From Psychrobacillus sp. INOP01 (GTDB lineage Bacteria; Bacillota; Bacilli; Bacillales_A; Planococcaceae): DNA of 64,000 nucleotides. Location: NCBI RefSeq assembly GCF_018140925.1, contig NZ_CP073315.1:1178001-1242000 (forward strand), in the 5' to 3' direction. How positions within the stretch are numbered: the stretch's first letter is position 1; every line of letters starts with the position of its first letter. Below the pieces are notes generated by a model. The model worked only from the letters and a program-made list of their open reading frames with translations, did not search any database and was not told where the DNA came from. A program made the position numbers and the translations under genes. Shown piece by piece: positions 50,018-58,419 of this stretch.

Positions 50018-50599
50018 TTAGTGAGAATTCGGCAGTGCTAGGCGCGGAGCTTTAACAAATAAAACAGAACAAATGAAAGCAGCTATTAAAAATACTGGAA
50101 TCATATAAGTAGAATTATAGATTAATGAATACAAAATCACGTTTTGATCTCCAGCAAATTCTCCAAAAAATAGAATACCTGAAGTCACATGTGCTAAATA
50201 GCGAAGAAAACCTGCGATGAATGCACCCAAGACAACCGCTGTAATCATTTTCACTTTATCCTTTTGTTCAAATGCTTGTATAAATGCAGGTCTTAGAAAT
50301 CCAGCAAATCCTGCAACCATAAAGGCGATGAAATAATCGATTGCTACCTGCGCAATAACTATTTCAAATGATAATGGCGCTGCATAAAAACGACCTGTCA
50401 CTACTTGTAAAACGCCTATCAAAAAGCCAGTAGCAAGTCCCGCAACAACACCACGACGAAAGGCCATTAAAATAACAGGTACAAGAACGAATGTTACGGA
50501 CCCACCTTGTGGCATTCCAAAGCCAATCATATCTAAAACGTATCCTAACGCTGCAAAAATAGCGATTTCCATTAATATTACAACTCGTTGATTTTTCAT
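50018..50599 (-). CDS. thiT: Thiamine ECF transporter substrate-binding protein ThiT
   Basis: S-component of an energy-coupling-factor transporter for thiamine, 193 residues, six hydrophobic helices; the shared EcfA/A'/T module is not in this window. The family patterns GFGMPQGGSVTFVLVPV and an external FYAAPLSFEIV segment are present. ATG at 50597-50599 with GGGG upstream; the 27 extra codons lie in the riboswitch terminator and are rejected. Control by a TPP riboswitch directly upstream confirms the substrate. Confidence 0.92.
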   Translation of the reverse strand: MKNQRVVILMEIAIFAALGYVLDMIGFGMPQGGSVTFVLVPVILMAFRRGVVAGLATGFLIGVLQVVTGRFYAAPLSFEIVIAQVAIDYFIAFMVAGFAGFLRPAFIQAFEQKDKVKMITAVVLGAFIAGFLRYLAHVTSGILFFGEFAGDQNVILYSLIYNSTYMIPVFLIAAFICSVLFVKAPRLALPNSH

Positions 50600-50621
50600 G
50601 ACAATCCCCTTTTTTGACCAC

Positions 50622-50753
50622 AAAAAAACGACCCCTGGGATAGACCCAGACATCGCGCGATTGTCAGTTTCCATCCACATCCCTACGCAAGCATTAACTT
50701 ACAGGTTCGAAGGGTACTATCTCAGCCGCATCAGCGACGCCCCTTGTGGTTTG
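50622..50753 (-). promoter_or_regulatory. TPP (THI-box) riboswitch of thiT
   Basis: The aptamer spans about 50675-50750 on the minus strand. It has P1 (CCACA / TGTGG), GGGG, the CTGAGATAGTACCC core, GAACCTG and the ATGC-CGTAGGGA half that grips thiamine pyrophosphate. A terminator stem CTGGG / CCCAG (50622-50655) with seven T follows. Binding of TPP should favour the terminator and stop thiT. Confidence 0.93.
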
Positions 50754-50860
50754 AATTATTTAGTTCGAATTCATTGTAGCTGAATAGAATAAGTAATGCA
50801 ACCTTCTTTTGTTCATTTGTTATACTTGTAAAAATACTATATGCAAAAGGGGATGTATAC

Positions 50861-51925
50861 ATGATTGCTTTATTAAAAGATTTGGTACGTATGAAAAGTG
50901 ACTCAATCGATGGCGCAAATAGTGCTTTGTTATTCTGTGAAAGTTGGCTAGAGGAACGAGGGATTACTACTACTGTCTTAAAGCATGAGGATAAACTGAT
51001 GCTTGTGGCAGTAATTGGAGATGGTGATGAATGTATGATTTGGAATGGTCATGTAGATGTTGTTCCAGGAAACCCGGAACAATTCGAGCCATTTGTAGAA
51101 GGAGATTTGTTATATGGCCGCGGAACAGCTGATATGAAAGCAGGAGTTGCTGCGATGATGCAAGCCTTTTACGAGCTATCTAAGGAACCTAAAAGTCTTA
51201 CTAAAAAAATTCAATTACATATTGTGACTGATGAGGAAACAGACGGTCAAACGTCAAAATTTCTAGTAGATCAAGGATATACTGGTGACTTTGTTATATG
51301 TGGCGAGCCTACACACTTAAAGATTGGCCTACAAGCAAAAGGAATTATCCAGTTCGATGTGATTTTAAAAGGAAAACCTAGCCATGGAAGTCGTCCATGG
51401 GAAGGAAAAAATGCTATTGAACAAGCTTTTCTATTTGACCAACAGCTCCGCACACTTTCTTTTTTAACTGCAAGCAATGAGTTCTATGATTATCCTTCCT
51501 TAAACTTGGCGAAAATACAAGCAGGTGAACGCTATAACGTTGTACCCGACGAGTGCATAGTAAGCTATGACCTTCGTTTCGTTCCTGGACAGGATATGCA
51601 GAGTATTATCGAAGATATTACAAAGTTGGCTCAGGAATTTTCCAATAGTGAAATGAAGATTCAAACGACTGCTCCTGCAGTAACTACTGAGGCTATCAAC
51701 CCATATATCGAACGCATTGCTCATGTCACTTCACAGTTTATAGGAAAACCTGCTGAATTATTTGGGCAGCATGGAGCTGCAGATGCTCGCTTCTACGCAG
51801 AAACTGGAGCAGGGGCAATTGAGTTTGGACCAAGTGGCGGAGATTGGCATGGTGAAAAAGAATATGTATCTATTTCCTCTACGGAAACCTTCAAAAATAT
51901 ATTAGTTTCCTTAGTTAAGAACTGA
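50861..51925 (+). CDS. M20 family metallopeptidase (ArgE/DapE-like)
   Basis: Dizinc amidohydrolase of 354 residues that cleaves N-acyl amino acids or small peptides. Zinc and catalytic residues are visible in WNGHVDVVP, GRGTADMKAG, DEETDG (general base), CGEPTH and GQHGAADARF. The lid domain lies in the middle with GKPSHGSRPW. It cannot be assigned to ArgE, DapE or another branch from sequence alone. AAAGGGG before the ATG. Monocistronic. Confidence 0.85.
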   Translation: MIALLKDLVRMKSDSIDGANSALLFCESWLEERGITTTVLKHEDKLMLVAVIGDGDECMIWNGHVDVVPGNPEQFEPFVEGDLLYGRGTADMKAGVAAMMQAFYELSKEPKSLTKKIQLHIVTDEETDGQTSKFLVDQGYTGDFVICGEPTHLKIGLQAKGIIQFDVILKGKPSHGSRPWEGKNAIEQAFLFDQQLRTLSFLTASNEFYDYPSLNLAKIQAGERYNVVPDECIVSYDLRFVPGQDMQSIIEDITKLAQEFSNSEMKIQTTAPAVTTEAINPYIERIAHVTSQFIGKPAELFGQHGAADARFYAETGAGAIEFGPSGGDWHGEKEYVSISSTETFKNILVSLVKN

Positions 51926-51951
51926 AACATATAGCCTATCATTCCGTAAAT

Positions 51952-52147
51952 AGTGAAACTTCCATCAGTGGGATTTTCTTCAGCCCCACTGATTGTTAGT
52001 TGAACCTTTCGGGCTTTTACGGGCTATTTAATCTTATTTTATGAAGCTTTGACAAAACGTAAGTAGGAATTCTGCGACGTACGGGCCGTACAAGTGCCGA
52101 TGTTGCCACAGGACGTGGCGACTTTAATCTGCCCTCCCGTTAATGCG
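51952..52147 (+). repeat. Second-family modular repeat, copy 2
   Basis: Starts 26 bp after the M20 stop with AGTGAAACTTCCATCA and ends CCCGTTAATGCG, as in 43912-44145. It has the module GCCACAGGACGTGGC (52105-52119) and its own stem ATCAGTGGG / CCCACTGAT (51964-51972, 51985-51993). The middle differs from copy 1. Confidence 0.75.
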
Positions 52148-52183
52148 AGAAAAATATATTAGAAGGACAGGAGGTAGAATAGA

Positions 52184-52516
52184 CTGGATAATCCTAAAAT
52201 ATTATCAGCACTTTCCTATTTCAGTGTATTGTTTGCACCCTTTTTATTGCCGATTATCGTTTATTTTATATCACAGGATTCTGAAGTTAAATACCATGCA
52301 AGAAAATCATTAATCTCTCACATCATACCTGTTGTTTTATTAATAATTTTATTCATTAGTATTTTCTCAAGTTTTACCCCTATTGCTACGGGATTTAATG
52401 AACAACCTTCGTTATGGATGGCTGCAGGGCCGCTCATACTTATGGCTATTTACATGCTCGTGTATGTCATAGTAATGGTTTGGAATATCGTCCAAGGCAT
52501 TAAAGTTTTACGTTAA
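52184..52516 (+). CDS. DUF4870 domain protein with probable CTG start
   Basis: A 110-residue membrane protein of the DUF4870 family (three helices), reading (M)DNPKILSALSYFSVLFAPFLLPIIVYF. The normal N-terminal helix lies upstream of the first ATG or TTG of standard frame (TTG 52229). An in-frame stop lies at 52175-52177 and the only start at the right distance (nine bases) from AGGAGG is CTG at 52184. Either CTG is used or an ATG has mutated. Function unknown. A 32-codon ORF follows. Confidence 0.7.
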   Translation: MDNPKILSALSYFSVLFAPFLLPIIVYFISQDSEVKYHARKSLISHIIPVVLLIILFISIFSSFTPIATGFNEQPSLWMAAGPLILMAIYMLVYVIVMVWNIVQGIKVLR

Positions 52517-52586
52517 AGTGAAACGTTTATGCATAGGCTTTTGAGGGTATATAACTATTAATATCGAAAGCCAAGGAGCGATAACG

Positions 52587-52685
52587 ATGAAAGTAAAAAA
52601 CTTAGTCAAAACAGCAATTAAATGGGCACCAATTGTTTATCCAATTATACGCAAGGTAGTAAAATCTAAAAAAAGCACACGCTAA
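52587..52685 (+). CDS. Small basic protein, 32 aa
   Basis: ATG frame of 32 codons, MKVKNLVKTAIKWAPIVYPI plus a basic tail, with CAAGGAG eight bases upstream and a perfect terminator overlapping its end. About a third of residues are Lys or Arg around an amphipathic hydrophobic centre. It lies 70 bp after the DUF4870 gene and may share its transcript. No family recognised. Confidence 0.55.
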   Translation: MKVKNLVKTAIKWAPIVYPIIRKVVKSKKSTR

Positions 52686-52686
52686 G

Positions 52687-52720
52687 AAGCTGTCCTCCTG
52701 ATTCGGGGACAGCTTTTTTA
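52687..52720 (+). terminator. Terminator after the 32-aa ORF
   Basis: AAGCTGTCC (52687-52695) pairs with GGACAGCTT (52707-52715), then T5. Confidence 0.9.
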
Positions 52721-52788
52721 TTATTATTTCCTTAAATGGTTGTTCAATGTGCTTTACGGAACTAAGCATTAATAATGCCAAGACTATG

Positions 52789-53658
52789 CTAAATTAATGG
52801 CTTCAATTCTGTTAATGAATAGTATTGGTCCATTCCTTCTGATCTTGCCACAGGAGATTTCATCTGGTCTTTATCTGCATTCAGAATTTGCTCAAAAGTA
52901 AGTGGATTAGGTGCTGGCAATTCGTTTTGTCTAACTACTAATCGGTTGTTGTATTGCGAAAAAAATGCATTTGCCATAACACGATATCCTTCCATCGTTG
53001 GATGCACATCTGCAGGATTTGGTAATAATGTTGCAGCGTTTACACCGAACGATTCCTCTACTGATACATATGTCGCTCCATTAACCTCTGACTGCGTCTT
53101 TAAAATAGTATGCAATAGGTCTAATTCTTTTTTTATACCTTCCTTTTGGGACGCTCTCACATGAGGATAGGCAAAATAATAGCCCATTACATAAATTTTC
53201 GCTTTTGGTGCTGTTGCCTGTACTTCTGTAATAATTTGCTCTATATTTTTTCGAACATTATTTAACGCAAAATCAGCTGGGATTTGCTGATAAGCGATGG
53301 AACCACTTGTTGGATTCACTTGCACCATTTGCAGTAAATCATTTGCTCCCACAGATATCGTAACCAACGTAGCATTCTTCAACAATTCCTTGGCTTCATC
53401 CGTCTGAACCTTTTCAAGGACATCCGCTGTTGTATAACCAGGGAATGCCAATGCTTTCGAATAAAAAGCAAGTTGACCGTTCTTAGTTAGCTTCTGAGCT
53501 ATTAAGTCTGTGTAGCCAGTATCTATAGCACGATTCGGTGTTTGACCGGCCGCCAAGGAATCCCCAAGCGCAATATAAACTTCAGCTCCCTTGGCATCTA
53601 CGGTAGTGGATCCAAATAAAACAAATAGAATGATTAAAGTACAAAGCCATTTTTTCAA
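52789..53658 (-). CDS. Secreted SGNH/GDSL hydrolase
   Basis: An exported esterase/lipase-like protein of 289 residues. N-terminal signal peptide (KKWLCTLIILFVLFGSTTVDA), then the catalytic Ser in ALGDSLAAG, oxyanion Asn in SVGANDLL, and Asp-His in PADVHPTMEGY. Start is TTG at 53658, nine bases after AAGGAG; a TTG further up touches the ribosome site. It lies 13 bp after an aminopeptidase gene. Substrate unknown. Confidence 0.83.
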   Translation of the reverse strand: MKKWLCTLIILFVLFGSTTVDAKGAEVYIALGDSLAAGQTPNRAIDTGYTDLIAQKLTKNGQLAFYSKALAFPGYTTADVLEKVQTDEAKELLKNATLVTISVGANDLLQMVQVNPTSGSIAYQQIPADFALNNVRKNIEQIITEVQATAPKAKIYVMGYYFAYPHVRASQKEGIKKELDLLHTILKTQSEVNGATYVSVEESFGVNAATLLPNPADVHPTMEGYRVMANAFFSQYNNRLVVRQNELPAPNPLTFEQILNADKDQMKSPVARSEGMDQYYSLTELKPLI

Positions 53659-53671
53659 GCCTATCAACTCC

Positions 53672-54904
53672 TTAAAAAGCCCAAGTACCTTTTATGAATA
53701 TTGGCTGCATCGTTCCATCCGCTAGTTCACCCATAATATCCATCTCTCCGCTACCAATCATAAAGTCTTCATGAACAATAGATGTGTTAATACCCAGATC
53801 CTCTAATTCACTATGAGTCAAGCCTCGAGCACCCTCTACACAAGTAGGATATGCTTCTCCAATAGCGAAATGATTAGAAGCATTTTCATCAAATAACGTA
53901 TTAAAGAATAATACATTCGAAGCAGAAATAGGTGACTCATGCGGTACTAAAGCAATCTCTCCTAAATATTTTGCTCCTTCATCTGTTCCAATTAGTTCTT
54001 GTAAAAGTTTCTCACCAGTTCCAGCTGTAATAGAAGTAATCTTGCCATTTTCAAAGGTCAAGGTAAAATCATCTATTACATTTCCTTGATAGACGAATGG
54101 CTTCGTATTTTTCACATAACCATTCACACCTGTTTTAAGTGGTGCAGTATATACTTCTTCAGTTGGCATATTCGCTATGAACGGAACATTTTGACCGTTT
54201 TTACTTGATCCTGACAACCAAATATGTTCTTTCGGAAGTTCGACTTGAATATCTGTTCCTTCCGCTTTATAGTGCAGCTTCTTGAAGCGCTTATTATTTA
54301 GTAGTGCCGCTCTACTCTCAAGGTTATCAATATGTTCTTTCCATTTTTGAACTGCTGTTCCTTCCCCGATTCGCACAACTTGGAATATCAACTCCCAAAG
54401 TGCTTGCATTTGTTCCTCAGGCTTCAGGTTTGGAAATACCTTGGCAGCCCATTTTTCTGAAGGCATTGCAACGATTGACCATGTAATAACATCATTCATC
54501 ACTGCTTTACGATAGTTCTCTAACGCTTTGCCACTTGCCTTTTGAAAGCTTGAAATACGATCAATCGAAACACCTTCTAATAGGTCTGGGTTATCCGCAT
54601 CAATCCATAGTAATGCACCTTTATTGTCGATTAACTCATCACGCTGCTTAGCAGCCCATTTAGGAAATTCCTGGAAGGCTTCATCTGGAGCAAAATCATA
54701 AAATGCACGTGCGTTTACTTCATCTGTATAGTTTACGTCTACTCGTTTAGCACCTGCTTCATATGCCTTTTTCACAATTAAACGTGTAAATTCAATTGTG
54801 TCAGTCGTCGTATTTATAAGAAGTGGTTGGTTAGGCTGGATGTTCAGACCAACTTTTACTACTAATTCGGCATACTCTTCAAGCTTTTGTTGAAAATCCA
54901 TCAT
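53672..54904 (-). CDS. ampS: M29 family aminopeptidase (AmpS-like), paralogue 2
   Basis: A 410-residue metal-dependent aminopeptidase, the same length as paralogue 1 at 41189-42421 and similar throughout (for example MPTEEVYTAPLKTGVNGYV, GEIALVPHESPI, HFAIGEAYPTCVEG). Its start overlaps the yfmL stop by one base (TAATG), so it belongs to a yfmL-ampS-GDSL unit. Which copy corresponds to B. subtilis AmpS cannot be told without alignment. Confidence 0.87.
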   Translation of the reverse strand: MMDFQQKLEEYAELVVKVGLNIQPNQPLLINTTTDTIEFTRLIVKKAYEAGAKRVDVNYTDEVNARAFYDFAPDEAFQEFPKWAAKQRDELIDNKGALLWIDADNPDLLEGVSIDRISSFQKASGKALENYRKAVMNDVITWSIVAMPSEKWAAKVFPNLKPEEQMQALWELIFQVVRIGEGTAVQKWKEHIDNLESRAALLNNKRFKKLHYKAEGTDIQVELPKEHIWLSGSSKNGQNVPFIANMPTEEVYTAPLKTGVNGYVKNTKPFVYQGNVIDDFTLTFENGKITSITAGTGEKLLQELIGTDEGAKYLGEIALVPHESPISASNVLFFNTLFDENASNHFAIGEAYPTCVEGARGLTHSELEDLGINTSIVHEDFMIGSGEMDIMGELADGTMQPIFIKGTWAF

Positions 54905-56055
54905 TATTTCCCCTTTTGACTGATAGTTTTGGATGATCCTTCGATTAATTCACCACGGTACCATACTTTTTGAACTGGTTTTTTAGGAAGCTCTTTTGTC
55001 CATTTTTTAAAGGTCTTTTCATCGGCATAAGTTAATAATGTCATTACCTCACCATCTGCCCCCGCACGACCAGTACGTCCCGAACGATGTAGATACTGTT
55101 CAACTGAATGTGGTACATCTACATGGATAACATGAGTAAGCCCAGAAATATCTAAGCCTCTTGCTGCCACATCTGTAGCAATTAGTAAACTGACCTTACC
55201 GCTTTTAAAATCATCCAATGCTTTCTTTCGTTCGTCTTTTTTCATTTCAGAATGAAGAGAAACAATTGGTGCATCTCTGTATGCAAGTTTTGCATCCTTC
55301 ATTAATAGCTGATCTAGACTATTTACAAACGCAAGTCCTCGCATGCCTTTTAAATAAGAGATTTTACGTAGTAATTCGGTTTTATCACGAGGTTCTGTCT
55401 TCACAAAACTGTGTACAACTTCACCTTGCGAAGGAACATCCTCTGCTGATACCTGAATGCGCACAGGATTCTTCATCATACGTTCCGCAACTAATTCTAT
55501 TTCTTCTGTAATTGTTGCAGAAGTTACAATCAGCTGACTTTCCACAGTTGCGTCGACTAGACTTTTCACGGTTGTACGATGCTCTCTGCTTAGGAGTTGG
55601 TCTCCTTCGTCTAGAACAACGATGTTTATTTCATGCATTTTTAGTTTTTTAGTTTTCACTAGCTCTTGTAATCTACCTGGAGTTCCAACGACAATTGTCG
55701 GCTTCTTTTTAAGCACATCAATCTGTCTGTTAATATTTGCTCCACCGATCAATTGGGCAACTGAGATGTTTGTATCTTTCACCCATTCACGGAATACCTC
55801 CACAATTTGCATACCAAGTTCTTGAGAAGGAATGATTACCATAGCCTGTATTTGTTTCTTAGTCGGATCAACTTTCTGCAGGATTGGAAGTACGTAAGCA
55901 AGTGTTTTTCCAGTTCCTGTTGGAGATTCTGCCACTACGTCGGAGCCATCCAACATATGTGGGATTAATTTGGATTGTATCGGCATTGGAGAAGCAAAAT
56001 TTGCGTCTCCCCATTTTTTTTGTAATGATTCATTTAAATTAGTTATAAAAGTCAA
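54904..56055 (-). CDS. yfmL: DEAD-box-type RNA helicase (YfmL-like)
   Basis: ATP-dependent RNA helicase of 383 residues. Motifs in order: PMPIQ (Q), SPTGTGKT (I), GTPGRLQEL, VLDEGDQLL (II, DEGD instead of DEAD), SAT (III), ATDVAARGLDI and HRSGRTGRAG (VI). B. subtilis YfmL, linked to ribosome assembly in the cold, is similar and has DETD. Start is TTG at 56055 with GAGGTGG eight bases upstream; the 28-codon upstream extension is rejected. Confidence 0.88.
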   Translation of the reverse strand: MTFITNLNESLQKKWGDANFASPMPIQSKLIPHMLDGSDVVAESPTGTGKTLAYVLPILQKVDPTKKQIQAMVIIPSQELGMQIVEVFREWVKDTNISVAQLIGGANINRQIDVLKKKPTIVVGTPGRLQELVKTKKLKMHEINIVVLDEGDQLLSREHRTTVKSLVDATVESQLIVTSATITEEIELVAERMMKNPVRIQVSAEDVPSQGEVVHSFVKTEPRDKTELLRKISYLKGMRGLAFVNSLDQLLMKDAKLAYRDAPIVSLHSEMKKDERKKALDDFKSGKVSLLIATDVAARGLDISGLTHVIHVDVPHSVEQYLHRSGRTGRAGADGEVMTLLTYADEKTFKKWTKELPKKPVQKVWYRGELIEGSSKTISQKGK

Positions 56056-56148
56056 GTTTGTTTCCACCTCATCTGTATTTGAGTCAAGTGTACCATATTT
56101 TTTATATCGACTAATATTTATAGATAATAGATAGGACATACTTTTTTT

Positions 56149-56181
56149 CTCAAAAAAAGTGCCCTATAGAAAAGGCACTTA
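56149..56181 (-). terminator. Terminator at the end of the FbpA-like gene
   Basis: AAGTGCC and GGCACTT form a 7-9 bp stem with an AT loop; seven T on the minus strand. The stem begins in the stop codon of the small gene. Confidence 0.8.
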
Positions 56182-56337
56182 TCTACTTTCATCTTCAGTT
56201 GTATATTCCTTCATTAATTCATAAAAATTTAACTCATATAATTGTCTTCCATCAATTTTATATACGCCTTTGTTCACAAACTCTTCGATAATATCATCAC
56301 GTTTTTGCTCAGTTTTTGATTCTTTAATTTTCATCAT
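56179..56337 (-). CDS. Fur-regulated basic protein (FbpA-like), 52 aa
   Basis: A 52-residue peptide with the pattern IIEEFVNKGVYKIDGRQLYELNFYELMKEY, which resembles the FbpA family of small basic proteins that help iron-sparing RNA act in Bacillus. AAGGAG is nine bases before two consecutive ATG. I saw no Fur box nearby; it lies 48 bp after the VanZ gene and is likely read from that operon. The family call is from pattern memory. Confidence 0.6.
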   Translation of the reverse strand: MMKIKESKTEQKRDDIIEEFVNKGVYKIDGRQLYELNFYELMKEYTTEDESR

Positions 56338-56385
56338 GTTTAAAATCTCCTTGCAATATTAATACTCTCCTATGTCTACCCATTC

Positions 56386-56961
56386 TTAGTTTTCATAAAC
56401 TTTTTTAAAAGCAGCTGTAAATGCTGGGAAAGCTTTTCGAATAAAGTAATAGCACACATAGCCAAGAAATGCCCCAAGCGTATTCAGCCATAAATCATCG
56501 ACGTCACTGCTTCTGCTTTGCGGAATCTGCATAATTTCAATAAATAAAGATAGACACAATCCAGCAAATACTGGGAATATAAAAAGCTCCATCTTTTTAA
56601 ATAGTAAAGGTAGAAGAAACCCAATTGGCATGAATAGAATAATATTACCAAGAAAGTTAATATAGAATGGTTGCCAAAATCCTAGATATACAATGGCATT
56701 ATATGTTTCTTCTACCACACGAAATAATTCTAAATTAACGCCGGTGGTATAGGCTGGCACTTCACCTGGTTTAGGTATTATTGTTTGAGAAAATAGACCA
56801 ACAAGTACAGAGAAAAAGACTAAAATTCCGAGCTCATGTAATATCTCTTTTAGCTGAAATCCTCTCTTCTTCCAACGATACAGTCGCCAAATAACAATCA
56901 ATGGAAATGCAATCCCTATAAAAAATAACATATCATCTAAATAATTTATGATTACATACAT
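56386..56961 (-). CDS. VanZ family membrane protein
   Basis: A 191-residue protein with about five helices. The VanZ hallmark is the pattern NFLGNIILFMPIGFLLPLLF followed by EIMQIPQSRSSDVDDLWLNTLGAFLGY. VanZ in enterococci gives low teicoplanin resistance, but most chromosomal homologues have no known role. The start codon directly follows the stop of the AAA ATPase gene. Confidence 0.85.
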   Translation of the reverse strand: MYVIINYLDDMLFFIGIAFPLIVIWRLYRWKKRGFQLKEILHELGILVFFSVLVGLFSQTIIPKPGEVPAYTTGVNLELFRVVEETYNAIVYLGFWQPFYINFLGNIILFMPIGFLLPLLFKKMELFIFPVFAGLCLSLFIEIMQIPQSRSSDVDDLWLNTLGAFLGYVCYYFIRKAFPAFTAAFKKVYEN

Positions 56962-57696
56962 TTACTCACCTTCAAATATCTCTTCTAAAAATTTTTCCCG
57001 ATTGTCTAAAAAATATTTTGTAATTTGATAATGCCCTGTCATTTCATAGTCGATTTCCTCAATCTCTCCTTCATCAAAACTTAGGATGGTCGCTTCTGGG
57101 TACCCTAAAATTATGGGAGAGTGTGTCGCAATGATAAATTGGCAATTCTGTTCCTTGATCAAATCATGCATGATTCGTAAAAATGCCAATTGTCTCTGTG
57201 GTGATAATGCTGCTTCCGGCTCATCTAAAAGATAAATAGCCTGTCCATTAAAACGATTTAGAAACAAAGATAGAAAAGACTCTCCGTGTGATTGCTCGTG
57301 AAGGGATTTTCCACCATAACTATCTAGTACACCTCGGTTAGGATTTTCTCTTTCCTGTTCATCAATATGTGAAGCAAATTGATAAAAGGATTCTGCCCGT
57401 AAAAAGAAACCATTCATTACTTTTGGCATCCAGGAAAGTCTTAGATATTTCCCCAATGCACTTTCTGCAGCATCCACATCATATAAATTATTCCGACTTC
57501 CACCTGCTGTATTAAATTCACATTTATCTGCAATTCCTTCTAATAAAGTCGATTTCCCAGTCCCATTCTCTCCTACAAAAAAAGTTACAGGAGAGGTTAG
57601 CTCTAGCTCTCTAAAGTTACTAATTGTTGGAATCGTGAATGGATAATGACTTTCCAATTGTGGCTCTTTGAAAAGGGTCACTCTATTTAAAAACAT
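56962..57696 (-). CDS. AAA family ATPase (RecF/ABC-like, COG3910 type)
   Basis: A 244-residue soluble ATPase with Walker A GENGTGKSTLL, signature-like HEQSHGESFLSLF, Walker B AIYLLDEPEAALSP and switch His in ATHSPIIL. It is like the predicted ATPases related to RecF/SMC that act in the cytoplasm without a membrane partner. Function unknown. It is co-transcribed with VanZ (no gap) and divergent from the DUF3298 gene. Confidence 0.85.
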   Translation of the reverse strand: MFLNRVTLFKEPQLESHYPFTIPTISNFRELELTSPVTFFVGENGTGKSTLLEGIADKCEFNTAGGSRNNLYDVDAAESALGKYLRLSWMPKVMNGFFLRAESFYQFASHIDEQERENPNRGVLDSYGGKSLHEQSHGESFLSLFLNRFNGQAIYLLDEPEAALSPQRQLAFLRIMHDLIKEQNCQFIIATHSPIILGYPEATILSFDEGEIEEIDYEMTGHYQITKYFLDNREKFLEEIFEGE

Positions 57697-57750
57697 ATGA
57701 TTCCTCTCCCACTCATATTATTTATTATTACTTAAGAAAGGTTGTTTGCC

Positions 57751-58359
57751 TTGGATCTTCCTGTTCGTATAGAAACGAAATATATTAGGAAAAGTTCACC
57801 AAAGATTAACGTTTATTATCCTATTGTAACTAACTTACCTCATCCTGCAGTTGAAAAAAAGATAAATGCAGATATTATTCATGAACTGAACAAGCTTTTG
57901 ATCGAACAAGGATTTTACAGTGAGCATTTAGTAGAAATGGTCGGTACTTATGAGATCAAAACAAATGAGCGTGGTGTTCTAAGCTTAAGTTTAACTGTCT
58001 ATTCATTTACAGGAGGTGCGCACGGTCTTACAATTACGAAATCACTCACCTTCGACGTCAAGACAGGCAAGCAGTATGCACTAAGTGAACTGTTTAAGCC
58101 GGATAGTAATTATGTGAAAGTACTCTCTGAAATGATTGAAAAGAAAATGGTAGAGTGGGATGTGCCTCTATTAGAGGGTTTTACACAAATACGTAGTGAC
58201 CAAGACTTTTACATAGCCGATCACTCACTTGTCATATATTTTCAAGTGTATGAATTGACTCCATACGTGTACGGCTTCCCTTACTTTCCAATTATCATCA
58301 AAGATATAGAAGGAATTATTCGGGAAGGTGGAATTCTAGAAAAAATGATTCCTTTCTAG
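57751..58359 (+). CDS. DUF3298/DUF4163 domain protein
   Basis: A 202-residue protein combining the DUF4163-like N-terminal strand region and the DUF3298 C-terminal domain (SFTGGAHGLTITKSLTFDVKTGKQYALSELF). Such domains are found on RsiV and PdaC, where they sit outside the membrane; here there is no signal peptide or helix, which is unusual. The start is TTG at 57751, nine bases after AAAGG; a TTG nine bases upstream is too close to the ribosome site. Ligand unknown. Confidence 0.75.
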   Translation: MDLPVRIETKYIRKSSPKINVYYPIVTNLPHPAVEKKINADIIHELNKLLIEQGFYSEHLVEMVGTYEIKTNERGVLSLSLTVYSFTGGAHGLTITKSLTFDVKTGKQYALSELFKPDSNYVKVLSEMIEKKMVEWDVPLLEGFTQIRSDQDFYIADHSLVIYFQVYELTPYVYGFPYFPIIIKDIEGIIREGGILEKMIPF

Positions 58360-58419
58360 TGACACGGACTCTTTAGTACGGTAAAGTATTAAGTAAATAC
58401 GTGCTGGAGGTTACAAGGT

